Assembly (NCBI GenBank): GCA_964017195.1
Contig: OZ024895.1
Coordinates: forward strand, 21,450,233-21,514,232
Reading direction: 5' to 3'
Source: Siderastrea radians
Lineage: Eukaryota > Cnidaria > Anthozoa > Scleractinia > Rhizangiidae
DNA: 64,000 bases
A program made the translations under genes and the position numbers. This document shows positions 27,301 to 33,960 of the stretch, piece after piece. Below the pieces are notes generated by a model. That model searched no databases. It worked only from the letters and a program-made list of their open reading frames with translations, and was not told the DNA's origin. Positions within the stretch are counted from its first letter, which is position 1. Each line of letters opens with the position of its first letter.

Positions 27301-29040
27301 GACAACTCAAGATTTACTTAAAGACCAGGCAATTTTCAAGTTGGTTTTCATGCCCAGCATGTGGAGTCAATTTTCATACTGGCCATACAAAGTCGATTTT
27401 CATGCCGGGCATGAAAAGCCGATTTTCATGCCGGGCATGTAGAGCCAGATTTCATGCTGGGCATGAAATGTGGCTCGACCGAGAGAAGACTGGGCTGAGA
27501 CGAGAACAAAAGTCATGCCGGGCATGAGATTTCGATTTTCATGCCGGGCATGAAAATCGAAATTTCATGCCCGGCATGAACTTTTTTTGTCTCAAACCCA
27601 GTCTTCTCCCGGTCGCTCGGTACGGATTGTCCCTGAGCAAAAGAACATCCCGGGCATGAACTTTTCCGAAACATGCCCTATCAAATTTTTTCCTCAATGA
27701 ACTCCTCTTTAGTTTACTTCCAACAGTTTTGGGTTTAGAGAGGCATGAAAAAATGCGTTACATGCCCAACTAGAGGGGATACCCGGTCGGAAGTAGTACA
27801 TTTTCCCCTACATGCCATGATCCATGTAAAAAAGGAGCCTTTGATTTTTAAGATCGTTGAAAATAATACCCACGAGGGCATTTCTTCATGCCTCTTATGT
27901 CTCAAAAGAGGTTTTCGTGGCTCAAGAGAGGTCGTTGATCATGTTTTAGCATTAAAATGGCCAAAAAGCATGCCTATACGATTAAAACTGTAAATTTTTA
28001 ACTGAAATTTCACTTTCCAAGCCGTTCTAAGATGAGCAAATTATAGAAGACTTGGGAGAAACAAACCAAAATAAATTACAAGAAAGCGAGAGTCGGTTCG
28101 AGTTCGCCCGAAGAAACTTTCTGAACAAAAGTCGAGAGCCCCCAAAACCTTTTTGGATCTTGTAAATAGAGAAATCTCTAGGCATGAAAGTTTGCTATAA
28201 ATTAAATATTTCTCATCTTAAAGACAAGGTTTAAAAAAACAACTTTGTAAAATGTAGGGTTCATATTTTTAAAAATGGCTTTTTCGGCCGAAAAGTTTTC
28301 GGGGCTTTCGAGAAACGCTCAAATATTGACCCGAGGGAAAGGGATTGCGGAACTATTGTTAAACTGTCTGATAAACTAAAATCACCCACCGGATCCATAC
28401 CACAACAGCTGGTTCATACTGACCAAAAAGGCATCGAATCTACTCCGAATACTTGCAAATATTCACTCGAATGCTTGATCCAGAATCTCTCTTTTTCTTC
28501 GTTAAATACGTAAATAATTTTATCTTCAAAACGTCCAACCTCTGTTTAAGTGGACCATTAATGTTATTCGACTTTAGGAATCCGTGTTAATTACCTGTTG
28601 AATGCTCTTTTACTACTTCCTTGACGACTCCTTGTTGATCGTTTGTAGATTTTTGTGCAGCCTGCAAGAAGAGAACATTTACAATTCTATACGTAAAGTT
28701 CTTGTATTTCGTTTAGGTATTGCTGAGAATTCGTAGTGTAAAAAGAGAACAAAATTGTCTTGCAGGAAAGATATTAGTCGAAAATGGCCAGGAAACTCAT
28801 TTTACGACGAGGAATTCGTCAAATCAGTATACATTGTATATCGATCTTTTCACTTCCTCCCTTTAAAGCCTCTAAATTTATTTTGTAAAATAGCAGAAAC
28901 AAAATACTGCTGAAGGTCTTTCTTTTATATGCAAAATTTTGGATTTATCAACGCTCGAAACGTCAGCTTTCAATCTCTTTACGGTGGCCAATCTACCTTA
29001 TCAACTCAGTTGATAAATCCAAAATTTTGTGTTTCACGTC

Positions 29041-29076
<36 letters not shown>

Positions 29077-31285
29077 ACCCCGTTGTTTCTTTTATATGGT
29101 TGCTCTAGGTTGCACTTAATAACTAGACGTCCATACACGGAGTCAAAAGTAAAAAAAAAGCGAAGATAAGATAAGATAAGAACCTTTATTTAAGTAGCAT
29201 GATAAACAGCTCCATAGCAAAGTAACAAAGAAGTGCCAAATAGCTTTTATTTGAATGGCAGCACAGAGATTACGCACAGACTCAACAATAATCAAATTAC
29301 AATAAACGACAAGTCAAACTGACACACGGCACGAATCAGGGGAAGGATGAGTTCCCATCTCAACTCTACTCCGTCCATTTTCACTGACGTGGTTTAAACG
29401 AAAACGTCAGATGAGAAACTTGAATGTCTTTTCGGTCTTCAATTTATTGCTTCGTCTTTCAAGGCGCTTTTAGCGGCCTTTAAAAATCATCCGTCGGCCT
29501 TAGGAATAATCCTAACATTAATTCTCTAAACTTTACCTGGAAACCTGACAATTTAAAAATTGTATACCCCGTTTAAGAAGAATACAAAGCACCGAAAACA
29601 TATTGAATCCGAGTGCGCGAGGGCACCTCCGCCTCGGAGGTGAATTTTGATTTAACTGAACAATTTTCCTTACCAATGTTACTGAGGCTGGCTTTTCTTT
29701 TACTTCAACTTGTTCCCTGACTTGTCGGACAGGTTTGACCGCTTGAGGTTGGATGGATCTTACCGGCTTGACTGGTTTGTTCTCCACGACCTTCCTACGT
29801 TCTCTTCCGTGACGTGGACAGACATGCGCAGCAGCCTTGTGTCTCGGTGGTGTGGGAGGTGTAAACATGTGACTAACATCTAAAATCAAGAAAACGTAGT
29901 TCACACAGGTCCGCAATTTTTGAGGACTCAAGTTTCTCCAGTTCGAGATAAAGTATGGTGATGAAAACTCCTAGCAAGTGGTTCCCAAAACCCCTAAAGG
30001 TTGGCACACACAAGGGAGCTAGTCTGTGCAACTAGTCCTGAGGGCAAGTGCTTTTGTGTGAACAACCCATTTTCGTCAAAACATCTAGCTACAGGGACTG
30101 AAATTTGGTGCCTGTAGTCTGTGTGACCAAATACAAAGTCATCCAATCAAAAACCGAATTGGACTATCCCTGCAAATAGTCCCCTCGTGCAAACACTACA
30201 GGAGACTTGTCCCTGTGACTAGCCCCCACAACTAGTCCCTTCATGCAGCCAAGTGAGTGACTTGTTTTAGGGACTAGTCCCTGCGACAAGTCCCTGTGAT
30301 TGGTCCTTTCATGTGTGTCATCCTCAACCCCTCGTGGGTGTGGCTCAAATTTATTCTTGCCCTGGCCTTTTTGCAATTGTCTCCAATTTCCTTTCCAGAC
30401 CATAAAAAATAAATATCATTAAAACAACTCTTTCACGGCATATAGACCCATGTGATATCCTCATGGTTGCTTAAAGAGTGAATAATTAACAAAAAGATTC
30501 TGTTTGGCTGTGCGTGTGTACCCTGATAACGCACAGATGACTAGCATCCCATTACCCATTTTATACACCTGGTAGAGAGAGACAATCTGGAGTGAAGTTT
30601 CTACTCCCCCCCTCCCCACTCCACTGGCCAAGAAGCTAGTCCACAGGGGTACCCCCAACTTTTCTGTTAGGTTTCCCTAACAATTCACTGGCACCCATCT
30701 ACACACCTGGGTGGAGAGAGACAATATGGACTAAAGTTTCTACTCCCACCACCCTTCTGGGTGAGAAGTTAGTCCACAGGGGTACCCCCAGCATTTTGAT
30801 AGGTTTCCCTAACAATTTGCTGGTACCCATTTATACACCTGGGTAGAGAGAGACAATATGGAGGACAGTTTCTACCCCCCCCCCACCCCACTGGGTGAGA
30901 TGTTAGTCCACAGGGGTACCCCCTGCCTTTCTGTTAGGTTTCCCTAACAATTCACTAGTACCCATTTATACACCTGGGTAGAGAAAGACAGTGTGGACTG
31001 AAGTTTCTCGTCTAAGGGAACAACACAACATGATGCGCCAACCACTAACCACCACATAGTTCATAAAGTCAACCTCATTCACGGATAAACTTCATCTAGT
31101 AAAAAGCAATTTATTCACTGGAAAAATTATATATAGATATATTTATCCAGTTCTTTTAACACAAGTGAAACAAGAACCCTGTTGTTGACTGGCAGACAAA
31201 TCTTGATCTTACCCATGTTAACATCTTCACGGACATCTTCCTGCACATCTTCTAGTTCCAATGTGTTTGACCTTTTTAAGGTCAG
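3293..31285 (-). CDS. MINDY4: MINDY-4/FAM188B-like deubiquitinase gene (split, partly resolved)
   Basis: Exons in transcription order are 31213-31285, 29674-29879, 28595-28661, 19512-19678, 17497-17607, 7401-7438, 6759-6829, 6478-6541, 6057-6143, 5591-5674, 5382-5485, 5156-5241 and 3293-3368. The junctions I could test join in phase. Recognisable family segments are ALRVLLFGTPYTSFN, GCILLLYSVILSR, NLLLTGRAAANVFNG, RSEIGFLSFEEHF, LKTPKFPVWVLKTGERF and CIRTK. They occur in the family's order. MINDY-4 proteins are predicted Lys48-linkage-selective deubiquitinases. The exon with the catalytic Cys, the exon just before 7,438 and the terminal exon were not located. The N-terminal linker exons are Pro/Lys/Arg-rich and poorly conserved. 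The gene spans at least 28 kb because of inserted repeats. The family assignment is from memory of human MINDY4. Confidence 0.82.
3801..4724. mobile_element. MULE-like composite element with 9-bp target duplication
   Basis: The direct repeat GTACAGACC at 3,801-3,809 and 4,716-4,724 brackets 3,810-4,715. The right terminus reads CATCGCCCAACCTTTTCCCG. Its inverted partner (GGAAAAAGGTTGGGCGATG) is at about 3,962-3,980, pushed inward by a palindromic MITE at 3,808-3,960. A 9-bp duplication with long inverted ends suggests a Mutator-like element. No transposase is seen. It lies in the intron between MINDY4-like exons 5,156-5,241 and 3,293-3,368. Confidence 0.65.
3808..3960. repeat. Palindromic MITE, CCAGGCCCCAGT ends
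   Basis: A nearly perfect inverted repeat. The left arm contains GTTCAAAAGTTGGATAGCGC and the right arm contains GCGCTATCCAACTTTTGAAC. The ends are CCAGGCCCC and GGGGCCTGG. The internal GGATAAATC/GATTTATCC pairs also fold. It sits at the left terminus of the 3,810-4,715 element, so it inserted into that element. Confidence 0.8.
4921..4999. repeat. Short hairpin MITE
   Basis: CAGATCTTGGTAGCGTTTCT at the left pairs with AGAAGCACTACCAAGATCTG at the right. Inner arms are GATTGGTTG and CAACCAATC. The 79-bp element has no ORF and lies intronic to the MINDY4-like gene. Confidence 0.75.
5156..5241 (-). CDS. MINDY4: MINDY4-like exon (RRFDLLYC block)
   Basis: The 86-nt exon follows acceptor ACTTGTTAG and has donor GTAAGG. 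Joined to the preceding exon's TG it restores a Trp codon (TG|G). The translation WRLERRFDLLYCTGS aligns with the human RTERLFDLYYYDG segment. Phase is 2 in and 1 out. Confidence 0.82.
5382..5485 (-). CDS. MINDY4: MINDY4-like exon (LKTPKFPVWV block)
   Basis: The 104-nt exon has acceptor CTGACCAG and donor GTTAGT. It encodes VGSMLKTPKFPVWVLKTGE followed by RFGVMFSLNKDLVNDW. This is the most recognisable C-terminal block of the MINDY-4 fold (human [20 protein letters not shown]). In related MINDY enzymes the catalytic histidine falls near this segment. Here the residue aligned with the human His (SESHFS) appears to be Arg (GERFG). Phase is 0 in and 2 out. Confidence 0.85.
5591..5674 (-). CDS. 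MINDY4: MINDY4-like exon (RSEIGFLSFEEHF block)
   Basis: The 84-nt exon (28 codons, phase 0 to 0) has acceptor TTCATCTACAG and donor GTATCA. It encodes SHPLNGIKDRSEIGFLSFEE and continues HFDPKSFQ. It matches the human GIAARSDIGFLSLFEHY segment. Confidence 0.86.
6057..6143 (-). CDS. MINDY4: MINDY4-like exon (NLLLTGRAAANVFNG block)
   Basis: The 87-nt exon (29 codons, phase 0 to 0) has acceptor TGCACTCAG and donor GTAAGC. It encodes AMINLLLTGRAAANVFNGDI plus EYNKNGRKL, matching human ELVNLLLTGKAVSNVFND. Confidence 0.87.
6478..6541 (-). CDS. MINDY4: MINDY4-like exon (TLMGLHDSCSQ)
   Basis: The 64-nt exon has acceptor TTTCTACAG and donor GTAGAA. It begins by completing AG|A from the upstream exon. 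It encodes VIEDLGDANSTLMGLHDSCS and then Q, corresponding to the human SHLIGAHGYCTQ segment directly before NLLLTG. Confidence 0.83.
6759..6829 (-). CDS. MINDY4: MINDY4-like exon (GCILLLYSVILSR)
   Basis: The 71-nt exon has acceptor TTTTATAG and donor GTCAGT (phase 0 in, 2 out). It encodes FESTNGNGCILLLYSVILSR followed by TVE. Human MINDY4 has FEVGPYGCILLTLSAILSRS here. The phase match to both neighbours strengthens the call. Confidence 0.85.
7401..7438 (-). CDS. MINDY4: Small MINDY4-like exon (DLERFMKKQLSF)
   Basis: The 38-nt exon has acceptor ACTGATTTAG and donor GTAAGT. It ends in phase 0, as needed by the exon at 6,829. The translation DLERFMKKQLSF corresponds to the human EDLVTFLQQSIHQ helix. 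It needs one nucleotide from an upstream exon that I could not find. Confidence 0.7.
7588..7800. repeat. GACTGCGAGCAG-type repeat with inverted segments
   Basis: It begins ATAGACTGCGAGCAGGCG and contains inverted CCGAGCGGCGAGC/TCGCCGCTCGG segments around an inner GAGGGCG/CGCCCTC pair. It resembles the elements at 17,899 and 18,750. The boundaries are approximate. Confidence 0.4.
8086..9060. other. Gene-free intronic stretch
   Basis: Holds poly-C tracts (near 7,972 and 8,555), open frames without splice support, and one weak minus-strand exon-like segment (8,086-8,150). I found no secure gene feature. Confidence 0.35.
9065..9240 (-). mobile_element. Degenerate Penelope-like terminal fragment
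   Basis: The minus strand reads GAATTGCTCTGACGAAGGGC then GGTCTATACGGTGGCCAATT. This resembles the terminal sequence at 28,930-29,045. The CTGACGA box is present but the GAAAC box has decayed to AAAAGG, so any ribozyme is inactive. Confidence 0.45.
9334..9424. mobile_element. TAGCCT-ended hairpin MITE with 8-bp duplication
   Basis: A 91-bp palindromic element with ends TAGCCTGTGAACGGGCT and AGCCTGTTCATAGGCTA. It is flanked by the direct repeat TCATCTCA (9,326-9,333 and 9,425-9,432). The ends are like those of the 56,287 and 40,871 elements. Confidence 0.65.
10748..10891. repeat. Short MITE with inverted ends
   Basis: GGGCTTTATCTCGGTGTAAG at 10,748 pairs with CTTACACCGAGGTAAACCC ending at 10,891. 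The 144-bp element has no ORF. Confidence 0.55.
11066..11128 (+). pseudogene. Left part of older LINE ORF2 remnant split by Tx1 insertion
   Basis: Frames here read QNRAA and then, after a small frameshift, VITKSPFDTS. This is the conserved motif upstream of the C-terminal region of CR1/jockey-type ORF2 proteins. It continues at 16,508 (NHLLSTLDWERL), so the Tx1-like LINE split one older coding remnant. Confidence 0.6.
11210..12127 (+). CDS. LINE ORF1 protein
   Basis: 305 codons, intact, with ATG at 11,210. The N-terminus is basic and Ser-rich. A heptad-like coiled coil runs over roughly residues 45-150 (SKLSKLDKLDQIELRLNNL). An RRM-like and C-terminal region follows with LEHYSRRENLKFLGIPE, FQRIHRLG and RPILARFL. 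This is the layout of L1-type ORF1 RNA-binding chaperones. It coats element RNA and is required for target-primed reverse transcription in related elements. The stop is 343 bp before ORF2. Confidence 0.85.
   Translation: MEFIRSTIKRKSRGSSSGDSACSPDEKKQKESSGDIILEAFNMAEGMAEGLAEKVDLILSKLSKLDKLDQIELRLNNLTTSVSSIEMSVSRLEKEVSALDSKTKTIDKSVNVLKESVSFCEDEIEEMKNNAYDIKDGCTSDIENLRKQFLYLEHYSRRENLKFLGIPERIISADEDDDRPSEDTKALVYKFMEDELAIENPQQKIEFQRIHRLGKSAKNGPRPILARFLRYSDREEVLQLARSKLKDSDFAVYEDIPKELYDIRKAQRHKVKAAKKKGLKAAFSKAQPDRLFINGKFIPVNQPFF
12470..16249 (+). pseudogene. LINE ORF2: endonuclease-reverse transcriptase, one in-frame stop
   Basis: One frame runs from 12,470 to 16,249 (about 1,260 codons) with a single TGA at 15,074-15,076. 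The N-terminal AP-like endonuclease shows LLSLNARGIRD, IIGGDFNTHL and SDHSAITL. The reverse transcriptase shows NGKTPGNDGLTAEFYK, NWRPISLLN, GVRQGDPLS and AFADD (catalytic Asp pair). After the stop come RMPHIETLI-like linker and a zinc-binding CTFCKISDESLEHLLCSC motif. The frame opens with TTG just after a TAA and has no upstream ATG, so the start may also be mutated. Full-length product is not expected without readthrough. Confidence 0.88.
16508..16955 (+). pseudogene. 3' remnant of older CR1/jockey-like LINE
   Basis: An open frame reads STLDWERLFLRRKEQKALMM, KTMNGLAPDYL, FSYSGAMLWNNLPK and ends at the stop near 16,854. This is typical of the C-terminus of CR1-type ORF2. An AATAAA at about 16,923 and a TTAC microsatellite tail follow. 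It pairs with the fragment at 11,066-11,128. Confidence 0.75.
16964..17153. repeat. TTAA-ended interspersed repeat, copy 2
   Basis: It runs from TTAACCCTTAAACGCCC to TTGGGTTAA. It shares ATTCTCCTTACATTTCTTAT and GTAAGGAGAA with the copies at 2,931 and 42,411. Confidence 0.6.
17497..17607 (-). CDS. MINDY4: MINDY4-like exon (start of catalytic domain)
   Basis: The 111-nt exon (37 codons, phase 0 to 0) has acceptor CATTTTTCAG and donor GTAAAC. It encodes ALRVLLFGTPYTSFNSDWRK and then QHINFFTSKSYALSFYK. Human MINDY4 has LLFGSSFCCFNEEW here, immediately before the catalytic GGPCG segment. Confidence 0.85.
17733..18678. mobile_element. Non-autonomous DNA transposon, AGGAAAAGTGAGCC ends
   Basis: Inverted termini AGGAAAAGTGAGCCTGCACG at 17,733 and CGTGCAGGCTCACTTTTCCT at 18,678, followed by inverted TTGAATTTTGAATTC. 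The 946-bp body contains a 143-codon minus-strand frame (18,046-18,477) with no recognised domain. It also holds a nested palindrome at 17,899-17,957. No clear target duplication was seen. Confidence 0.6.
17899..17957. repeat. Nested palindrome AGACTGCGAGCAGTC
   Basis: AGACTGCGAGCAGTC at the left pairs with GACTGCTCGCAGTCT at the right around a short AT-rich centre. It is inserted in the 17,733-18,678 element. Confidence 0.65.
18679..19511. other. Gene-free intronic stretch
   Basis: Contains a GAGCCTGCTCGCAGACTA repeat fragment near 18,748 and otherwise no exon, repeat or RNA gene I can support. Confidence 0.35.
19512..19678 (-). CDS. MINDY4: MINDY4-like linker exon
   Basis: The 167-nt exon has acceptor CGTTTCAG and donor GTAAAA. 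It starts by completing G|AT (Asp) from the exon at 28,595 and ends in phase 0, as exon 17,607 needs. It encodes a basic, Ser/Arg-rich stretch (PVRSKRQNSSRSRQRLERER) and then a Pro/Val-rich stretch. No domain is recognised. This fits the disordered N-terminal half of MINDY-4. Confidence 0.65.
19769..19963. repeat. GC-rich hairpin MITE
   Basis: CTTTCCGCTCAAGG at the left and CCTTGAGCGGAAAG at the right. The arms also share AAAATCGCCTGCCGC and ATGAGCCGCT/AGCGGCTCGTCAT. About 90-bp arms surround a tiny centre. Confidence 0.75.
20930..21560. repeat. CATGCCCGGCATGAAA palindromic repeat array, left
   Basis: From about 21,120 to 21,560 the palindrome TTTCATGCCCGGCATGAAA or variants recurs roughly every 30-110 bp. 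It is interleaved with a GATATCGAGGCTACTG..GGAAACGAGGTTG unit repeated three times. The left flank GGTTGGAAAGTGAATTTTCA has an inverted, diverged counterpart near 28,000. Confidence 0.75.
22136..24960. other. Gene-free intronic stretch
   Basis: Contains a pogo-like end (CAGTCGAACCTCCCAGTGCG near 22,140) and several open frames of up to 115 codons without splice or homology support. I see no secure gene. Confidence 0.35.
25000..25130. repeat. TTAA-ended interspersed repeat, partial copy 3
   Basis: Begins TTAACCCACTTATTTGCCCC and contains TGTTCTCC and CTTGGGAGAATTTTG as in copies 1 and 2. The right end is not clear. Confidence 0.45.
25628..25808. repeat. MITE, GGCCCGGTTGTTCGAAAG end
   Basis: The left end GGCCCGGTTGTTCGAAAGCC is followed by GATTAGCGTTAACC. 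The body shares GTCAAACTGTTAAG-like and ATTTACTGGAATCCA segments with 43,376-43,610, whose far end is the complement GTTTTGAACAACCGGGCCC. Confidence 0.6.
27350..27680. repeat. CATGCCGGGCATGAAA array with large palindrome, right
   Basis: At least six TTTCATGCCGGGCATG copies. The inner part is a long palindrome (about 27,475-27,622). GACCGAGAGAAGACTGGG on one side matches the complement of CCCAGTCTTCTCCCGGTCG on the other. The perfect centre is TCGATTTTCATGCCGGGCAT and onwards. Confidence 0.75.
28595..28661 (-). CDS. MINDY4: MINDY4-like linker exon
   Basis: The 67-nt exon has acceptor CTTCTTGCAG and donor GTAATT (phase 0 in, 1 out). It encodes AAQKSTNDQQGVVKEVVKEH then ST, a low-complexity linker. 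Both phases fit the neighbouring exons. Confidence 0.62.
28930..29045 (+). mobile_element. Penelope-like element terminal fragment
   Basis: CGCTCGAAACGTCAGC followed by CTCTTTACGGTGGCCAATCT, bracketed by inverted TTTTGGATTTATCAAC and GTTGATAAATCCAAAA. GAAACGTC is half of a hammerhead core, but the matching CTGANGA box is missing here. Confidence 0.5.
29180..29300. repeat. Dispersed 106-bp-family repeat, single unit
   Basis: Contains GATAAACAGCTCCATAGC, TTTATTTGAATGGCAGCAC and GCACAGACTC, which match the unit repeated at 1-262. Confidence 0.5.
29674..29879 (-). CDS. MINDY4: MINDY4-like linker exon, Pro/Lys/Val-rich
   Basis: The 206-nt exon has acceptor TCTTGATTTTAG and donor GTAAGG. It completes G|AT from the exon at 31,213 and ends in phase 0. 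It encodes MFTPPTPPRHKAAAHVC followed by repeated KPV/RQVREQ-type residues. It looks disordered. Its opening (D-V/I-x-x-x-x) resembles that of the 19,678 exon. Confidence 0.68.
30000..30320. repeat. ACTAGTCCCTG repeat region
   Basis: Short motifs GGGACTAGTCCCTG, GACAAGTCCCTG and AACTAGTCC recur in both orientations, giving imperfect palindromes. Probably a degenerate MITE. Confidence 0.45.
30530..31020. repeat. Tandem repeat of about 133 bp, four partial units
   Basis: GTTTCCCTAACAATT recurs at 30,671, 30,803 and 30,938. Each is followed by ACCCATTTATACACCTGGGT and AGAGAGACAATATGGA, then a C-rich segment and CCACAGGGGTACCCCC. A related single copy lies near 10,420-10,540. Confidence 0.75.
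31213..31285 (-). CDS. MINDY4: MINDY4-like upstream exon, acidic
   Basis: The 73-nt exon has acceptor GATTTTCAG and donor GTAAGA (phase 0 in, 1 out). It encodes LTLKRSNTLELEDVQEDVRE then DVNM. It resembles an acidic LEDVEDE stretch of human MINDY4, but that similarity is weak. Confidence 0.6.
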
Positions 31286-31499
31286 CTGAAAATCAACAAA
31301 GAAATGGTAACAGTACTGATCATGACTTATGATGTATGTCAAATTGTTTTCACTTGCTATGTTAGCAGCTAATAATATATCATATGATTCATTAAACTAT
31401 AAAGTTTGATCACCACAATTAATTTTACACCTCTCATTGGCAAATGCTGTTTAGAAAAGAATCCACATAAATAAACTGCATGGTTTATGTGACCCATCA

Positions 31500-31990
31500 C
31501 CATCACTGACTGCCTGATGGACTATCTGACTAACTGACTGACTGAATAACTGATTGACTGGTTGTTTGAGACTGCCTGTCAAACAGACCAACTGACTGAC
31601 TGACTGATTGACTGCCTGACAAACAGACCAACTGACTGACTGACTGACTGACTGACTGATGGACTGACTGATGGATGGACTGACTGACTGACTGACTGAC
31701 TGACTGATTCACTGGCTGATTGACTGCCTGTCAAACAGACTGACTGACTCACTGACTGACTGACTGACTGACTGACTGACTGACTGACTGACTAATTGAT
31801 TCACTGGCTGATTGACTGCCTGTCAAACAGACCAACTGACTGACTGACTGATTGACCACAGACTGACAAACAGACTGACTGACTGATTTACTAACTGACT
31901 GACTGGCTAACTAACTACCTGTATCTGATTCATGAAACTAATGACAAACTACCTGACTAACTAACTGAGAGATTGACAGACTAACAGCCT
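31500..31990. repeat. ACTG satellite with higher-order unit
   Basis: Tetranucleotide (GACT)n runs are interrupted by a recurring module GATTGACTGCCTGTCAAACA then GACCAACTGACTG, seen at about 31,570, 31,610, 31,715 and 31,815. Ser/Gln-rich frames across it are artefacts. Confidence 0.85.
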
Positions 31991-32088
31991 GACTGACAGA
32001 CTCCTTTATTAACTCACTCATAGACACTCACACAATCAATTAACTTTCAAGAGATGAATATTTTTGTTATATTTAAAATTATACTTAC

Positions 32089-32113
32089 AGTTGTTGGTAT
32101 AGGTGTTGCAAGG
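32089..32113 (-). CDS. MINDY4: Candidate microexon of the MINDY4-like gene
   Basis: 25 nt between acceptor TTTTCTAG and donor GTAAGT, ending in phase 0 as exon 31,285 requires. It would encode LATPIPTT. Support is only splice sites and phase. Confidence 0.3.
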
Positions 32114-33960
32114 CTAGAAAATGAAGGAAAAGATGAAATTGATATTCAACTTACAATTTTACTACAGCAAACACAAACTGAAATATTCAAGAAAATCAAC
32201 CTAATTGACAATCATTTGCATTTAAATAAATTGATGCAAATATAATGCACCTGTCCAATCAATGTTAGCTGTTATGCTGGTGGAAGCCAAGTAGATGTGG
32301 TACCTTTGATCTATTTTTTCACCCCCACCCTTGGTCAATTGGCTATCAAATAGACAAAAAAGTGTATTTCAAAGGAAATATCACCTAAATTCCAAGTCAA
32401 ACTGCAACAAATAATTATTTTCTTCTTTCTGGCACATAGTCAGAAAGGGAGACAAGTTAAATGTAGTTTCTTTTGAAGACTCTTTGACAAATCCATTTAA
32501 TGTTGTTATAAACTGCACACCTCATACTGCAAACCACAGACTGCACATTACGCTGCAAACTACTAAACACATGAATGACACTATTGACAATATGTCCATT
32601 AACTAAAGTAAAAATGTGCCAGACATTCCTCATCAATGTGAACATGTTTAAGTCGTGCTTGAAAAATTGAAAGCTATTATATAGACTTTCTCAAAGTCCT
32701 TTAAAATTTTGTTTTCCTGGTTGGTTGGGCCATTTTAAAGGACTTTTCATACCTGTTTGGCGCCAAATTCACCGGTCGAAAATTCCACCGGTGACGTCAT
32801 GACAATTGACCAATAGGAGAGTGAGAGTCTTGCATGACGGCACGTGTCTGATATTTAACACCACTCCCAAGGCAGCATATGTCAATCCTTTTTTCGCGCG
32901 TGAATTTATAATATGATTCAAATCCATTCAGACGAAACAAGTCGACCTCTCGTCGCTCATTCGGTCGCTGCGCCACCTCATTAAAGCTCGCTTTGCTCAC
33001 TCGCTCGCTCGCTCGCTTTAGGCACTACTCGATCGATGATCGAGGAACTTATGAGAGGTCAACTTGAAGCAAGTCTAGCTATTATAAGGCAGGATGGCTT
33101 CTTCTCATCTGACCTTTGTATGTTTTAATTTCCTCCTCATGGCATAGTAAACTTAATTTGATTATTAAAACAATTCAAGAATAACTGATATCAATAATTA
33201 ATACCATAAATTTTATTGGTTTTAGATTACTTATTTATGTACTGAGCCATCAGTGCACAACCAGGAACTATGAATCTAAGCAGCCATTATTAGTGGCCTT
33301 TACATAACACTTCTCCCCCACTAGTGGGGAAGAAACATTGTTTGACGACCAGTAACAGTTGCATAGGAGACTACATCAAATCCTGACATTGGGGGGGGGG
33401 GGGGGAGGAGGGGGGATCCTGACATCAGGGAAATTTGAAACTTCAAAAATGTTAAATTAAAAAAAAAAGATGCCTGTTAATTAAATATCATGGCATCAGT
33501 TAAGGTGTTAAATCCAACAGATTTGCTGAGTAATAAATCATTTACTACAGGACGGTCTCATAAAATGGTTAAACTAAAACAACAACACGAGGAGAGGAAA
33601 ACAAGAAGGCACATCAGCATGAACAGCGCATTCTCTGCATGGCAACAATAACACAGAATCACTGACCAGTACTTGTAAGGAAATAATCTTTTTGTTGAGA
33701 TTTGTACTTCTTTCATGCAAAGAAACTCAATGTCAGTGCTCAAAATGCTTTTCTGATACCTCTTGTCCTGTCATCAATGTGCCATTAATATTTATCCTTT
33801 AATTTCTCAACTAGCAGCTTGCACTTGATACTGATCTGTGACACTTTTGAAAGAAGTGCGCCCCAGAGAGTTTTTTTTTTTTTAACCAGTCACACTACAC
33901 TAGTTTGTGGTGTAAAGTCTACAGTAGGAATTTTGCAGCCTGTAGTGGCTGGGGTATGTA
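32114..33960. other. Gene-free stretch
   Basis: Contains a poly-G run (about 33,391-33,410) and a CTCGCTCG microsatellite near 33,000. A GACGTCAT/CCAAT-bearing segment lies at about 32,790-32,815. The latter could be a promoter but may also be repeat-derived. No coding exon is supported. Confidence 0.35.

Noticed and set aside
31530..31712. Ser/Gln/Val-rich minus-strand ORF
   Set aside because: It is a translation of the ACTG satellite and has no coding evidence.
32790..32815. GACGTCAT plus CCAAT segment as the MINDY4 promoter
   Set aside because: Similar GACGTCA motifs occur in MITEs in this window, and no 5' exon could be tied to it.
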